A DNA stretch of 64,000 nt from Cycas panzhihuaensis (taxonomy: Eukaryota; Cycadophyta): contig CM041465.1 of the NCBI GenBank assembly GCA_023213395.1, forward strand, positions 169,639,741 through 169,703,740, written 5' to 3'. Numbering within the stretch: position 1 is the stretch's first letter; each line of letters begins with the position of its first letter. Shown here piece by piece: positions 23,557 through 31,842 of the stretch. A model generated the notes under the pieces. That model searched no databases. It was not told the DNA's origin and was given only the letters and a program-made list of their open reading frames with translations. Both the position numbers and the translations under genes were made by a program.

Positions 23557-25224
23557 TCAGAGACGCTCCTCTAGCACTGCTATCCAGATTGTGCTCCCCG
23601 TGTCTCTGCCTGGTCCGCCCTGATCCTCTAGAGCCTGGACCCATCTACATAGCGTGTCTCGTTTGCCCTTGGCCTTGTCGAGCTCTCGCTGCATCTGTCC
23701 CCTGAATGCAATGTATTCTTGGGACTCTACATCCCAGATGTCTCTTGCCCTCACCAATGGGGCGAATGCCTCCATGTGAGCACCTGCCGACCTAGGCGCA
23801 TCCTCTGCCTGGATGGGCGGTTGCCCCTCTATGTATACCTTAGGGAACATCTCCCTCACCATGGCCTCTACGAGCCTCCTAACCTCTACAGTACCTACCA
23901 ATGCAACATGCCGTATGTCAGTGAATATCCCACTGCATACCATGATCAAATAAAATCATACATCTATCTAGCTGTCAAATGACTAAGGAAACGGTTAGGC
24001 CTCACTTGCCATGGCCACCGGCTCCTCTGCTCACGCGACATCCTCTCCTCCTGGCTCTCTGCCAACTGCAGGTACCTCATCCTCAAGTACGTCCTCTGCC
24101 TCAGTCTCTCTCCTCTCAGGGATCGGCTTGACTCTCGCCTCTCCAGATCTCCTCACGATCCATAGCCTGTGGGCCCTAGTCACTGGCCCCTTGCTCTCCT
24201 CGTCGACCCGTGATGGGCCTGCCCCTCCTCCGGTAGTCCCAGATGGTCCTGCTGCTCCTCCTGCCGATCCTGATGGACCTGCCCCTCTCGTAGGTCATGA
24301 TGGGCTAGCCCCATCTCTTCCGTCGGCGTCGTTATCATCATCATCATCATCATTTATGGGCGCTCCTGCTCCCCCCACCTCGTCATCACTGTCCCACCTC
24401 ACGGTCCTGTATGGCTCTACTACATAGTCTGTGAGGGTGAGGAGGTCCAGTGATGTTGCCTCTACTGACCGCCAAACGTGGGCCTGATCCTCCGTCCCTC
24501 TGAGTTAAGTCTGCCATCTGTGGACCATCGGGGCCCACTCTGCTATGGGGTATGGTCCCCCCACTGGTGCCACTGCCGTAAAATGATAAAAAAACTAGCA
24601 CTGCAGCAGAGTGTTGTATGATAGTCCCCTTCTACTGGTCGTCCGAATGGTGTCTAGCTGCGCGATGAGGTTCGCTGCTACCAGGGTGGCCCAATCCATC
24701 CTCTCGCCGGCCTTGCAGTGGTGCACTGCATCTATCCAACCTCCTGGTATCTTCCTATAGTTTTGTTTCCAGGAAATCCAGAACATAACGCATAGTATAA
24801 TCAATTTCCTCACCTGAGGAATCCGTGACATTAGCATAGTCTAGAGGGGAACTCCCCTCTGCTCCCACCTATCAGCCCCTGTGAAGAACAGGGTTGCCTC
24901 TCTGTGTGCTGCCTCAGTGCTAGGTAGCGCTCCCAGTCTCACCGGCCTCCTAGTCGCTGGTACCCCCAGAATCTGCCGGATGTCTCCTAGTGTAATCGTC
25001 ACATCACCTACTTGAGGCAAGTGGAAAACATACCTCCTCCTGTCCCAATGTGATACAATGTCTACCAGCAGTCTCTGGTCTGATGCAAACTGAGGTGTCT
25101 TCAGGGCCTTGTATAGGCCACACCTCCGCAAGGTCGCCTTGTCCTCCCGGGACATCATCTCTATATAACTCAGTATTGCCATGCCGACGTTTTCCCGGTT
25201 ATCCACTGTGATAGCTGCCTGCAA
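23557..25224 (-). pseudogene. Antisense plant mobile domain (PMD)-like gene
   Basis: One minus-strand frame is read from 25224 to 23557. The N-terminal part (25224-24844) contains CGLYKALKTPQFASDQRLLV, VSHWDRRRYVFHLPQVGDV and TITLGDIRQILGVP. This is the typical PMD (aminotransferase-like, MAIN/MAIL family) core. Next come KIPGGWIDAVHHCKAGERMD (about 24755-24700), then TSLDLLTLTDYVVEPYRTVR (about 24455-24395), an Asp-rich stretch and a Gly/Pro/Ser-rich linker. A charged, coiled-coil-like tail (RGQMQRELDKAKGKRDTLCR, about 23700-23650) ends it. A branch-point-like cttaactgac and acceptor attgcag sit just before the first codons (25222), so an upstream exon is likely. A second intron is likely at about 23995-23920. 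In-frame stops include CGA to TGA. PMD proteins act in the nucleus, in silencing or genome stability. The cargo status is inferred. Confidence 0.72.
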
Positions 25225-25350
25225 TCACCAAAAGTCAGTTAAGGTTAGCCTCCTAGTCATCACCTATGCTCATGGCTGTCTCTCTGCTTTTCCTGCCTAA
25301 AAGTTGGGGTCTGTTGGCCCCTCTTTTATTTTTTTCTGACTTTCTTCCTT

Positions 25351-25456
25351 CGTACCACGCTAAACTTAGCGGTACTGCTAAGTTTAGCATGGGTCCCGCG
25401 GCAATTGGGGGACCCTGCGGCAAAGATCGTGGCACTGCGATCTTCGCCATGGTACG
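25351..25456 (-). other. Hairpin-rich GC-rich module in the antisense gene leader
   Basis: gctaaacttagc (25359-25370) and its exact complement (25377-25388) are separated by 6 bp. Further out, cgtacca (25351-25357) pairs with tggtacg (25450-25456), and gggtccc (25391-25397) faces a gggaccc. This gives a nested stem potential over about 105 bp. The string taaacttagcggta also occurs in the 5' LTR (16102-16115). Confidence 0.7.
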
Positions 25457-25840
25457 AATGGTAACCCCCCTAAAAAGGGGGGTTTCTACCCAAAAAATCA
25501 TAATTTTTCTTGTGGTGGGCATGGGGCCCATCAAGACCACGGCTCCCTAATGCCCAGGTCCCTGCCTCTTTCTGGGTCCAATTTGGACTCCGAGAGGCAT
25601 CCAATCGCCCATAAGGGGCACAAAAAATGCATTAAAAACTTTAAAAAGCAATAAATTTCAAGCTTTGAAATGGCAAAGGTTTTGTGAGATCCACTCACTG
25701 GGTCTGGCCTGACCATCACCATCTCATCTCACTGGTCTCACTGGCTCTCGCTGTACTTTGATCTGACGGTCAGATCATCCCTCGTGTGCCTCCAAAGTCT
25801 GGCGGCGCTCCGCTGCGTAAGGAATTGGCTCTAGTTTCTC

Positions 25841-25890
25841 ATGAGAGCCGGTGAAAATGAATCTGGATTTCATTCGATTTCCTTATATAG
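25841..25890 (-). promoter_or_regulatory. TATA-type promoter candidate for the antisense gene
   Basis: On the minus strand ctatataagg (25890-25881) is a near-perfect plant TATA box in a GC-rich setting. A transcription start about 30 bp downstream would fall near 25850-25860. That is about 630 bp before the PMD frame opens, leaving room for a leader and a first exon. The promoter is inferred from sequence only. Confidence 0.5.
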
Positions 25891-26415
25891 GCGGGGGCAC
25901 CGACGGGCACTTCTTCCGTTCTTGACCTCGCGACAGTCGTTGGGACTATCTCGTTTCCCTGATTGCCTTTACCTTCTGGCCTTGGCACCCGTTGTGCTCT
26001 ATTGACTCCCTTTTTGCCCTCTCTTGTAAGGGCATTTATGGCACCCCATTATTGCATCTTTTCTAGGGCCCTTCTGCCTCATTTTACTTGCCACTCCCGT
26101 GCATGCCCGAGTTTATACTCATTTGGCTTATTTTACCGCCTTGAGCTCGTTTTCGTAGCCCTTTTTTGCTCCTAGGGTTCCCAAAGGGAATGCTCCCTTG
26201 TCCGGGGGCATATTTTGCTTCCAAAAGCAACCTTTGGTGCCGCATGACGTCTTTTCTCTGCCCACTCTAAGATGGTGGTCAGACTGCTTACTCTCATCCT
26301 TGGGTAACCTCATTACTAGGTCTTCCTACCCTTTACGGCCACTTTTTTGCTTGCCATTTGAGTTTTTCTTTCGTTTCGTCACCATTTATTTGCTACCAGG
26401 GCTTGGTGTTCAGAC
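25891..26415. other. Spacer between antisense promoter and RNase H
   Basis: No gene recognised. ttgctaccag just before 26401 could be a splice acceptor feeding the downstream RNase H ORF, but this is speculative. Confidence 0.4.
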
Positions 26416-26837
26416 ATGTCTCTTTACATCTTTACCGATGGTAGAAGCCGCGGTAACCCCGGGTCTTCCGCCGCTGCATGGATTCTTCGTAGCCCCTCCA
26501 GACACGATTTCCTGCATTCCAAGGTCTTCCTTCCCGAGGCAACCGATAACAAAGCTGAGTACACGACCGTTATTGAAGCCCTTACCGATGCTCTCCATTT
26601 CCATAACGGACCCATCGTGTTGCTTTGCAATTCTCAGGTCATGGTGTCCCATCTCACCCAGGTTTACCAAGTGCGATGCCCTCACCTAAGAACCCTTGCA
26701 TCGGCTGCTAGATCTCTCCTAGCTCGTTTCTCGTCAGTTGATATCTAGCACATGCCTCGGGACCTCAATGTTGAGGCAGACGGCCTCGTCTGCCTCATCC
26801 TTGAGCATCGCTTCCCTCTTCTTAGTGACAGCCTTTG
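26416..26837 (+). pseudogene. Archaeal-type RNase H (aRH) of Tat lineage
   Basis: The ORF from ATG 26416 reads FTDGRSRGNPG (catalytic Asp 8), then DNKAEYTTVIEALTDAL (Glu 48), then IVLLCNSQVMVSHL, where the third catalytic Asp is Asn 72. A TAG at 26746 is followed in frame by HMPRDLNVEADGLV, the usual QxVPRxxNxxADxLA end, so CAG to TAG is likely. It stops at 26837. Plant Tat-lineage elements carry such a second RNase H downstream of integrase, close to the 3' LTR, exactly where this one sits. Here it persists although RT and integrase are gone. Because of N72 and the stop, this copy should be catalytically dead. Confidence 0.85.
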
Positions 26838-27186
26838 AGACTCGCCTGGCCGGCCCGTGCTTGAGTCTCTAGTTGCTGTTAGTTCAATGTGCTTGTTCAG
26901 TTTGCCGGATGCCCTCCTATCACTCGTTGCACTTCGGCGACAGGGGCATCCCCTTAATTTGCTCCATTCACTTGTAGGTTGATGTTTAGACAACACGTAG
27001 GTAGCCCCTATGTTATCCTCGTCTCTGTCTCCCTTATCCATGCATTCCGCCATGACACTCGTTGATATCCTTGGTCCATATGCTGTTCATTATTACTTTT
27101 ATATACATATATGCATGTGCTACTGATATCTTTAGTTGTCAGCATTCGTCGTCACGTCACGCTTCCGAGCGGAGGCTCGCTACCAT
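26838..27186 (+). other. Short 3' untranslated interior before the PPT
   Basis: No gene recognised. It contains a TA-rich patch near 27090-27115. Confidence 0.5.
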
Positions 27187-27193
27187 AAAGGGG
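27187..27193 (+). other. Polypurine tract of the Tat-like element
   Basis: aaagggg directly precedes the tg of the 3' LTR. Confidence 0.8.
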
Positions 27194-29799
27194 TGTTTCC
27201 CAACTAATGGGAATGGACTCGAGACACATCAACTCAGGTATGTTTAGGTATACGTTATCACTTCTTCCTCCTCTTATTTGAATGAGATTGTTTTAGCAAA
27301 GACTACTTGATATACGTTTGCCTGCCTGTATTGCTTCTCTGCCTGATCATAATGCATGTGCTTACAACACACTCTCAGCCTATGACGACTCACAATGGGG
27401 GCATTCCTCAGCGAATGTTACACTCCATATGGCGCACAACCACCCACTTTGTCTCCACAACCTCCCAGGATGTTTCAGCTGGTCATGTTTACCCTTGTTA
27501 CGACATTTTGCTCGCGTTGCAGTCTCTCCCAAGTCCAATGTAATCCTTGGTTGAGACCCATTTCGCTATTTTGGCTACTTGCCCCTCACCTGGGTATTCC
27601 CCTAGCTGCTCCAGCCTTAATTTATGCTTAATATTGACCCCAAAACCTTTATTTCTGCTTTTTTATTTCTTTTTTTTGTTTCCAGTCTGCAATCAGTAAA
27701 CTTAGCTACATCACGATCTTTGCGCAATGCCAAGTTTACCACGGGACGACTGTTTGAAATTTAAAAAAGAAGAACACGTGATAGTTTTCACTTTTTTCGC
27801 AGAACTTCCACGTGGCACCTGTGTATTTGTAGCGCCCTGACATCCCTAACGTTCACCTGCAGTGAACAGGGGATAAAGGGAGTTTTCCTCTTCATTTTGG
27901 AAGATCTTTTGTTCATTTTTACAACTTTTTGCTCAATTTACATAAAAACATATACAATCCTCACAGAAATCTGCTGCAAGGAGAAATACACTACTGCTGG
28001 CTTACTTTCAGGGACCATTGCTGCCCTTACAGCTCACAAACAGTAGGATTTACATCTACTTGCAGGTTACCAAGGCTTCAAAGAGGAGCATCATCAAAAT
28101 CTCTCAAAAGGCAAGCTACAAATGCCCCAAAACTTACAGGAACATCTTCACACTTCTCTCCTTTCCAAAACTTGCTACTATAATCCACCAAAAGTTGGTG
28201 ATTTCCTACTATTATTCTGGTAAACTCATGTTTGATATCTCCACTTCAAGGTACTCTTACATTTACTTGGTGATTGGTGTTATTTCTTTGTGTTTTTTAG
28301 GATAAGCTCTTAGTTTATTTGCCCTCATATTGCTGTACCCAGTTAACATTACTTTCTTGTTTCCTGCCATAATATTGCTTCTCCAAATCATCCCAACAAA
28401 CCTATTCTTAGGTGGCTGTTGCAAAGGGGCAACACAAAGAGAGTTTGAGGGAGGAAGGTGGGGTTACGTCCCCCTTGCTGTCCTTCTCCCCAAGGGTTCC
28501 GTCCCTTATTCTCTTTCCCTTTGCCTTTAGTGCCTTCCTAGGAATCAGGTTAGGGAGTTTGGAAACTCACTTTCAGAGTCAAACTGGCATTGGCAGCCCA
28601 TTGCCATGCCGGTTCCAGATTTCTGTCCATCGATTTTGGGCATTGCGTAAGCCCTGGAACCTCTCCTTACTGGCTAATGGTTTGCCACTCACCCAATTTG
28701 ACGATTTGCTATTCGTAGCATCTCGTTCTTTGGGCGTTTGCATACCTTTTAATTACCTTCTTCTTTCCCATTATTCGCTACCCCGTGTCCTTGTTGTGAG
28801 CTTATTTCCCATCCTGAGACTAAGTGGAGGTTCCTTATGGGTGAGTGAGCTATTCCGAGGCTATACTCTTCATTTTTGGGTGTCATTTATAGTATTTGTT
28901 GTGGGAGTTTTGTTGAATGTTCTTTTATTGCATAATAATACATAGATGCTTGGCTTAGTTTGATATTATTTCTGCTAAGCTTAGCATATATACTCAACAT
29001 ATTTTTGTGGCCCCTCTTCTGAGAGGGAGATACTCATCTAGTTGACTTGTAGGACCTTGCATTGGTGGAGTTGCATGTAGGATGAAACCCGTTGCAGGTT
29101 AGTTCTATATTTAGTGTTTTGTTATCATTTCTAGTTATTTATTTTTTTCTGTTTTGCTTTTGCACGCATAAGGGGAGGTAAGCTTGCCCCTCATCAGTTG
29201 CTCGCGGCAATCATTGCTGACTAGTGTCGCATGCGTGGCATGTGGAGCAGGAAGGAGTGGGAGACAAAGAGGCGAGTAGCACTCCATTTGGATGCCGAGT
29301 CTAGGTATTTTCCTTGTCCCTGTGTATTTTCTTTATACTGTTGTCTTTTATGCACGTGCTTGCGTAGGTAGAAACATATAAGGAATTGAAATGGGAAAGG
29401 AACATATTTTTTTTGCTTTGCATTTCTTGTATCTAGTGGTTAGTCTAATATACTAGTTAATTTACTTTGTGTTAGAGTTACCTACACTTTTCCGCCTTTT
29501 CCAACCTGCAACTAGACGACACACCTTACTTGCATTCCCGTCCTCGTGTTGCCATCTCACTTCGTTGAGAAGACGCGCATGCCAGGTTCTTTCCTCCTCT
29601 TCCCGGCCATCCGTGGGGTAGGAAGGCCTTGCTTTGTGCAGCTACCTGGAAGTAACCAGGCACCTTTGCAGTTCCAAATCTGCACTCCGGCGCACAGATG
29701 CCCTGCGAGGTGAAGTCCTTGCCGTTTAGCCTAACTTAGTTTTACACAGTCCATTCCCTTTGCTAAATGTAGGGATACCATCCTGCGGGCAGCGTTTCA
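27194..29799 (+). repeat. 3' LTR of the Tat-like element
   Basis: 2606 bp, collinear with the 5' LTR. The GC-rich patch (about 27686-27745) has diverged from its 5' LTR partner more than nearby parts: gtaccgctttaaacttagcgg versus caatcagtaaacttagct. It ends cgtttca followed by TSD gatgc. Confidence 0.92.
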
Positions 29800-30213
29800 G
29801 ATGCCCAATGTAAATTTAGGTGTGAGAGACACCATTCCCAAGCTATTTGGTAGAGGTCCCATCATAAGAATACCATGGTAAACATGATCTTATCATAGTC
29901 CTACTTGAAGTAGTAAACTGTAAAATAATCTTCAAAGAATTATTCTAGAGTGGAAACCCAGTTATAAAATTGAATGTGGCTATCCATCCCTAAGTAAGTA
30001 AGCTCAAGATCATCGTTATAGTCGAAAAAGAATTACTTATAGTCATGGTACTAATTAAGAAGACCATATTTTTTATATGGTACAAGTAAGTTCTTGTGAG
30101 CTCTTAGGTCTATTTATCTCTTCTTCTCCTTCCCCCCACCATTTTTTTGAGAGGGTGTCTATAACCAGTTAGCCATGTTAATATTATAACCTTAAAAGTG
30201 ATGGCATGCAATC
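29800..30213 (-). pseudogene. Minus-strand gypsy gag-like remnant, split by the Tat insertion
   Basis: The minus strand reads NDDLELTYLGMDSHIQFYNW, then VSTLE, stop, FFEDYFTVYYFK, stop, DYDKIMFTMVF. This resembles the plant gypsy gag pattern of a DW-x(2)-LE-x-YFEYY motif followed by the RVxxAxxKL helix. It continues at 15595 downward. The uninterrupted form is at 48060-48928. Several stops are present. Confidence 0.5.
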
Positions 30214-30256
30214 TAATGGAATATAAACTAGCAAGACTATGCTCTGATACAAAATG

Positions 30257-30662
30257 AAGGAAACAATAATAGCAGGAGAACAGAGCAGAACATATATCAA
30301 ATAACCATAAACCAATATTGCATCAATGTATCAATGTATCACAATCATAATAGCATAAACACATGAAAGCTGTGTTGTTCAATCCATTGTAGTAGAAATG
30401 AGAATTACAAATCTCCTCAAAGGTAGGCGGTGTCTAAAGACACCAGGGTTGTACACCCCATAATATAAATAGTTTTGGGGGAGGAGGGAAACTCCTCAAC
30501 CCCTGAATTTAAAATAACAATAAAATAATATTCACTTAACTCAAATGAAACTAACTTAACTTACCTTAACTTACCTTGACATGTTGAGCATCACATGTCT
30601 AAATTGAGGTGCACAAGCCTGGTAGGTAAGAGGGAGTTGAGTGATGACATTACACTCCAACA
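30257..30662 (-). repeat. Left LTR (minus orientation)
   Basis: On the minus strand it starts tgttggagtgtaatgtcatc at 30662 and ends near 30257, before tttgtatcagagc. Confidence 0.8.
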
Positions 30663-31351
30663 TTCTCCCCCTTAATGTCAGCACAAACACTTGTATCTTT
30701 TTCTTGAACTTATGGAACTCGTACTTGAAAAAAACTTTGAAATTCTGATCTTGATCTTTATCAAATCTTCTCACCCTTATAGTCACATATGTCTCTTTAT
30801 CATAGAATGATGTAAGAAAACTATAAGTAGATGAAACTTTATGCAAATATAGATGAATAGCTGTAATTTAGACTTTATCAATTGGAACATTAAGAAGGCT
30901 TTGAACTTGAACTTTTGTAATCTTTATGCTTTGAATAAGTGTCATATCATCAGGTTCATTCTTTGTCATATCATCAGATTCAACTGTCATATCATCATGT
31001 TTATTCTTTGTCATATCATCATATTCATTCTTCGTTATGTCATAAGATTCATCTTCATTCTCCCCCTCAAATGGAGGATCAAATCCTTGTGCAACAAGGT
31101 GGTCCTATATTTGATTTGAATCTTCATGGTTGTTGTCGTCATGATCTATCTGTTCTGTTACCTATCCCACATGCTCATCAAAAATTTCATCAAATACATT
31201 GGGGGTATCTTCCCCATAAATGGAAATCAATAAATCCCAAACAGACTTAGAAGTTGTTAATTCAGAAACTAGTGAAAAGACATCATCAGTCATAGTGCAA
31301 AATAATAAACCTAACACTTCATTGTCTTTTCTAAAGTTGTCTTTAATGCTA
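30663..31351 (-). pseudogene. Truncated interior: gag fragment joined to pol linker
   Basis: On the minus strand, LGLLFCTMTDDVFSLVSELT and SKSVWDLLISIYG (about 31320-31225) match the copia gag core. Directly after comes an acidic linker with DDMT repeated four times (spacing 24, 21 and 24 bp, 30941-31020), as found between integrase and RT. Protease, integrase and RT are missing. The PPT lies at 30673-30663. Confidence 0.6.
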
Positions 31352-31719
31352 AGGCCTTGTGCACCTCAATTTAGACATGTGATGCTCAACATGTTAAGGT
31401 AAGTTAAGGTAAGTTGAGTTAGTTTCATTTGAGTTAAGTGAATATTACTTTATTGTTATTTTGAATTCAGGGGTTAAGGAGTTTCCCTCCTCCCCCAAAA
31501 CTATTTATATTATGGGGTGTACAACCCTGGTGTCTTTAGACACTGCCTACCTTTGAGGAGATTTGTAATGCTCATTTCTACTACAATGGATTGAACAACA
31601 AGGCTTTCATGTGTTTATGCTATTGTGATTGTGATACATTGATGTATTGATGCAATATTGGTTTATGGTTATTTTGATATATGTTCTGCCATATTCTCCT
31701 GCTAGTATATTTTCATTCA
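31352..31719 (+). repeat. Right LTR (plus orientation, 5' clipped)
   Basis: gccttgtgcacctcaattta through to tttcattca, inverted complement of the left arm. Confidence 0.8.
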
Positions 31720-31842
31720 TTTGGTATTAGAGCATAGTCTTGCAAATATTATTTTCCATCATTTGGTATCAGAGTATATTCTTGCAAATATTATTTCCTT
31801 CATTTGGTATCAGAGCTTAGTTTGGCTCTATATTTTCCTTCA
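31720..31842 (+). repeat. Triplicated PBS-containing repeat, ~45-bp period
   Basis: Three successive copies of catttggtatcagagnntag followed by tcttgcaaatattatttncc-type sequence, ending at the TSD. Each copy holds a PBS-like tggtatcagag, one of them tggtattagag. Confidence 0.8.

Larger units (their letters stand above)
15596..29799 (+). mobile_element. Tat/Ogre-like Ty3/gypsy element, non-autonomous, with antisense PMD gene
   Basis: It has two 2.6-kb LTRs (15596-18199 and 27194-29799), both starting tgtttccca and ending agcgtttca. The flanking 5-bp TSD is gatgt (15591-15595) and gatgc (29800-29804). The empty site is seen at 48516-48520 (gatgc). Order: LTR, PBS, gag, protease, RT start only, 175-bp tandem repeats, (TA)n, antisense PMD-like gene, archaeal-type RNase H, PPT, LTR. 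The RT core, RT-linked RNase H and integrase are missing. In the first 105 aligned LTR bases I count 7 differences (5 transitions), so it is not a recent insertion. The GC content is clearly higher than that of the flanks. Confidence 0.92.
30214..31842. mobile_element. Copia-like insertion with inverted LTRs
   Basis: It is flanked by caatc at 30209-30213 and 31843-31847. B has the empty site caacc at 48924-48928. The left arm (about 30257-30662) is an LTR on the minus strand, preceded on that strand by PPT aagggggagaa. The right arm (about 31352-31719) is the same LTR on the plus strand, lacking its first ~40 bp. PBS-like ggtatYagagc strings lie outside each arm. An ordinary element would have both LTRs in the same direction. 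The arms are about 370 bp and the loop about 690 bp. Confidence 0.85.

Noticed and set aside
24011-24427. 138-codon plus-strand ORF, Ser/Pro rich
   Set aside because: It lies opposite the antisense gene's linker and Asp-rich run; the repetitive composition explains it as a shadow.
24750-24812. Possible 59-nt intron (cag|gtgagg ... ctatag) in the antisense gene
   Set aside because: The length is not a multiple of three, the frame is open through it and the same frame continues afterwards, so splicing would break the protein.
23740-25224. Antisense gene as an independent host gene captured by chance after insertion
   Set aside because: It lies inside the element between intact LTRs with no separate TSD seen. 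Not excluded, but a cargo gene is the simpler reading.
26198-26689. 163-codon plus-strand ORF
   Set aside because: It overlaps the RNase H in another frame and has no domain; the RNase H frame is the real one.
28412-28945. 177-codon ORF inside the 3' LTR
   Set aside because: The frame is not preserved in the 5' LTR, so it is not a conserved gene.
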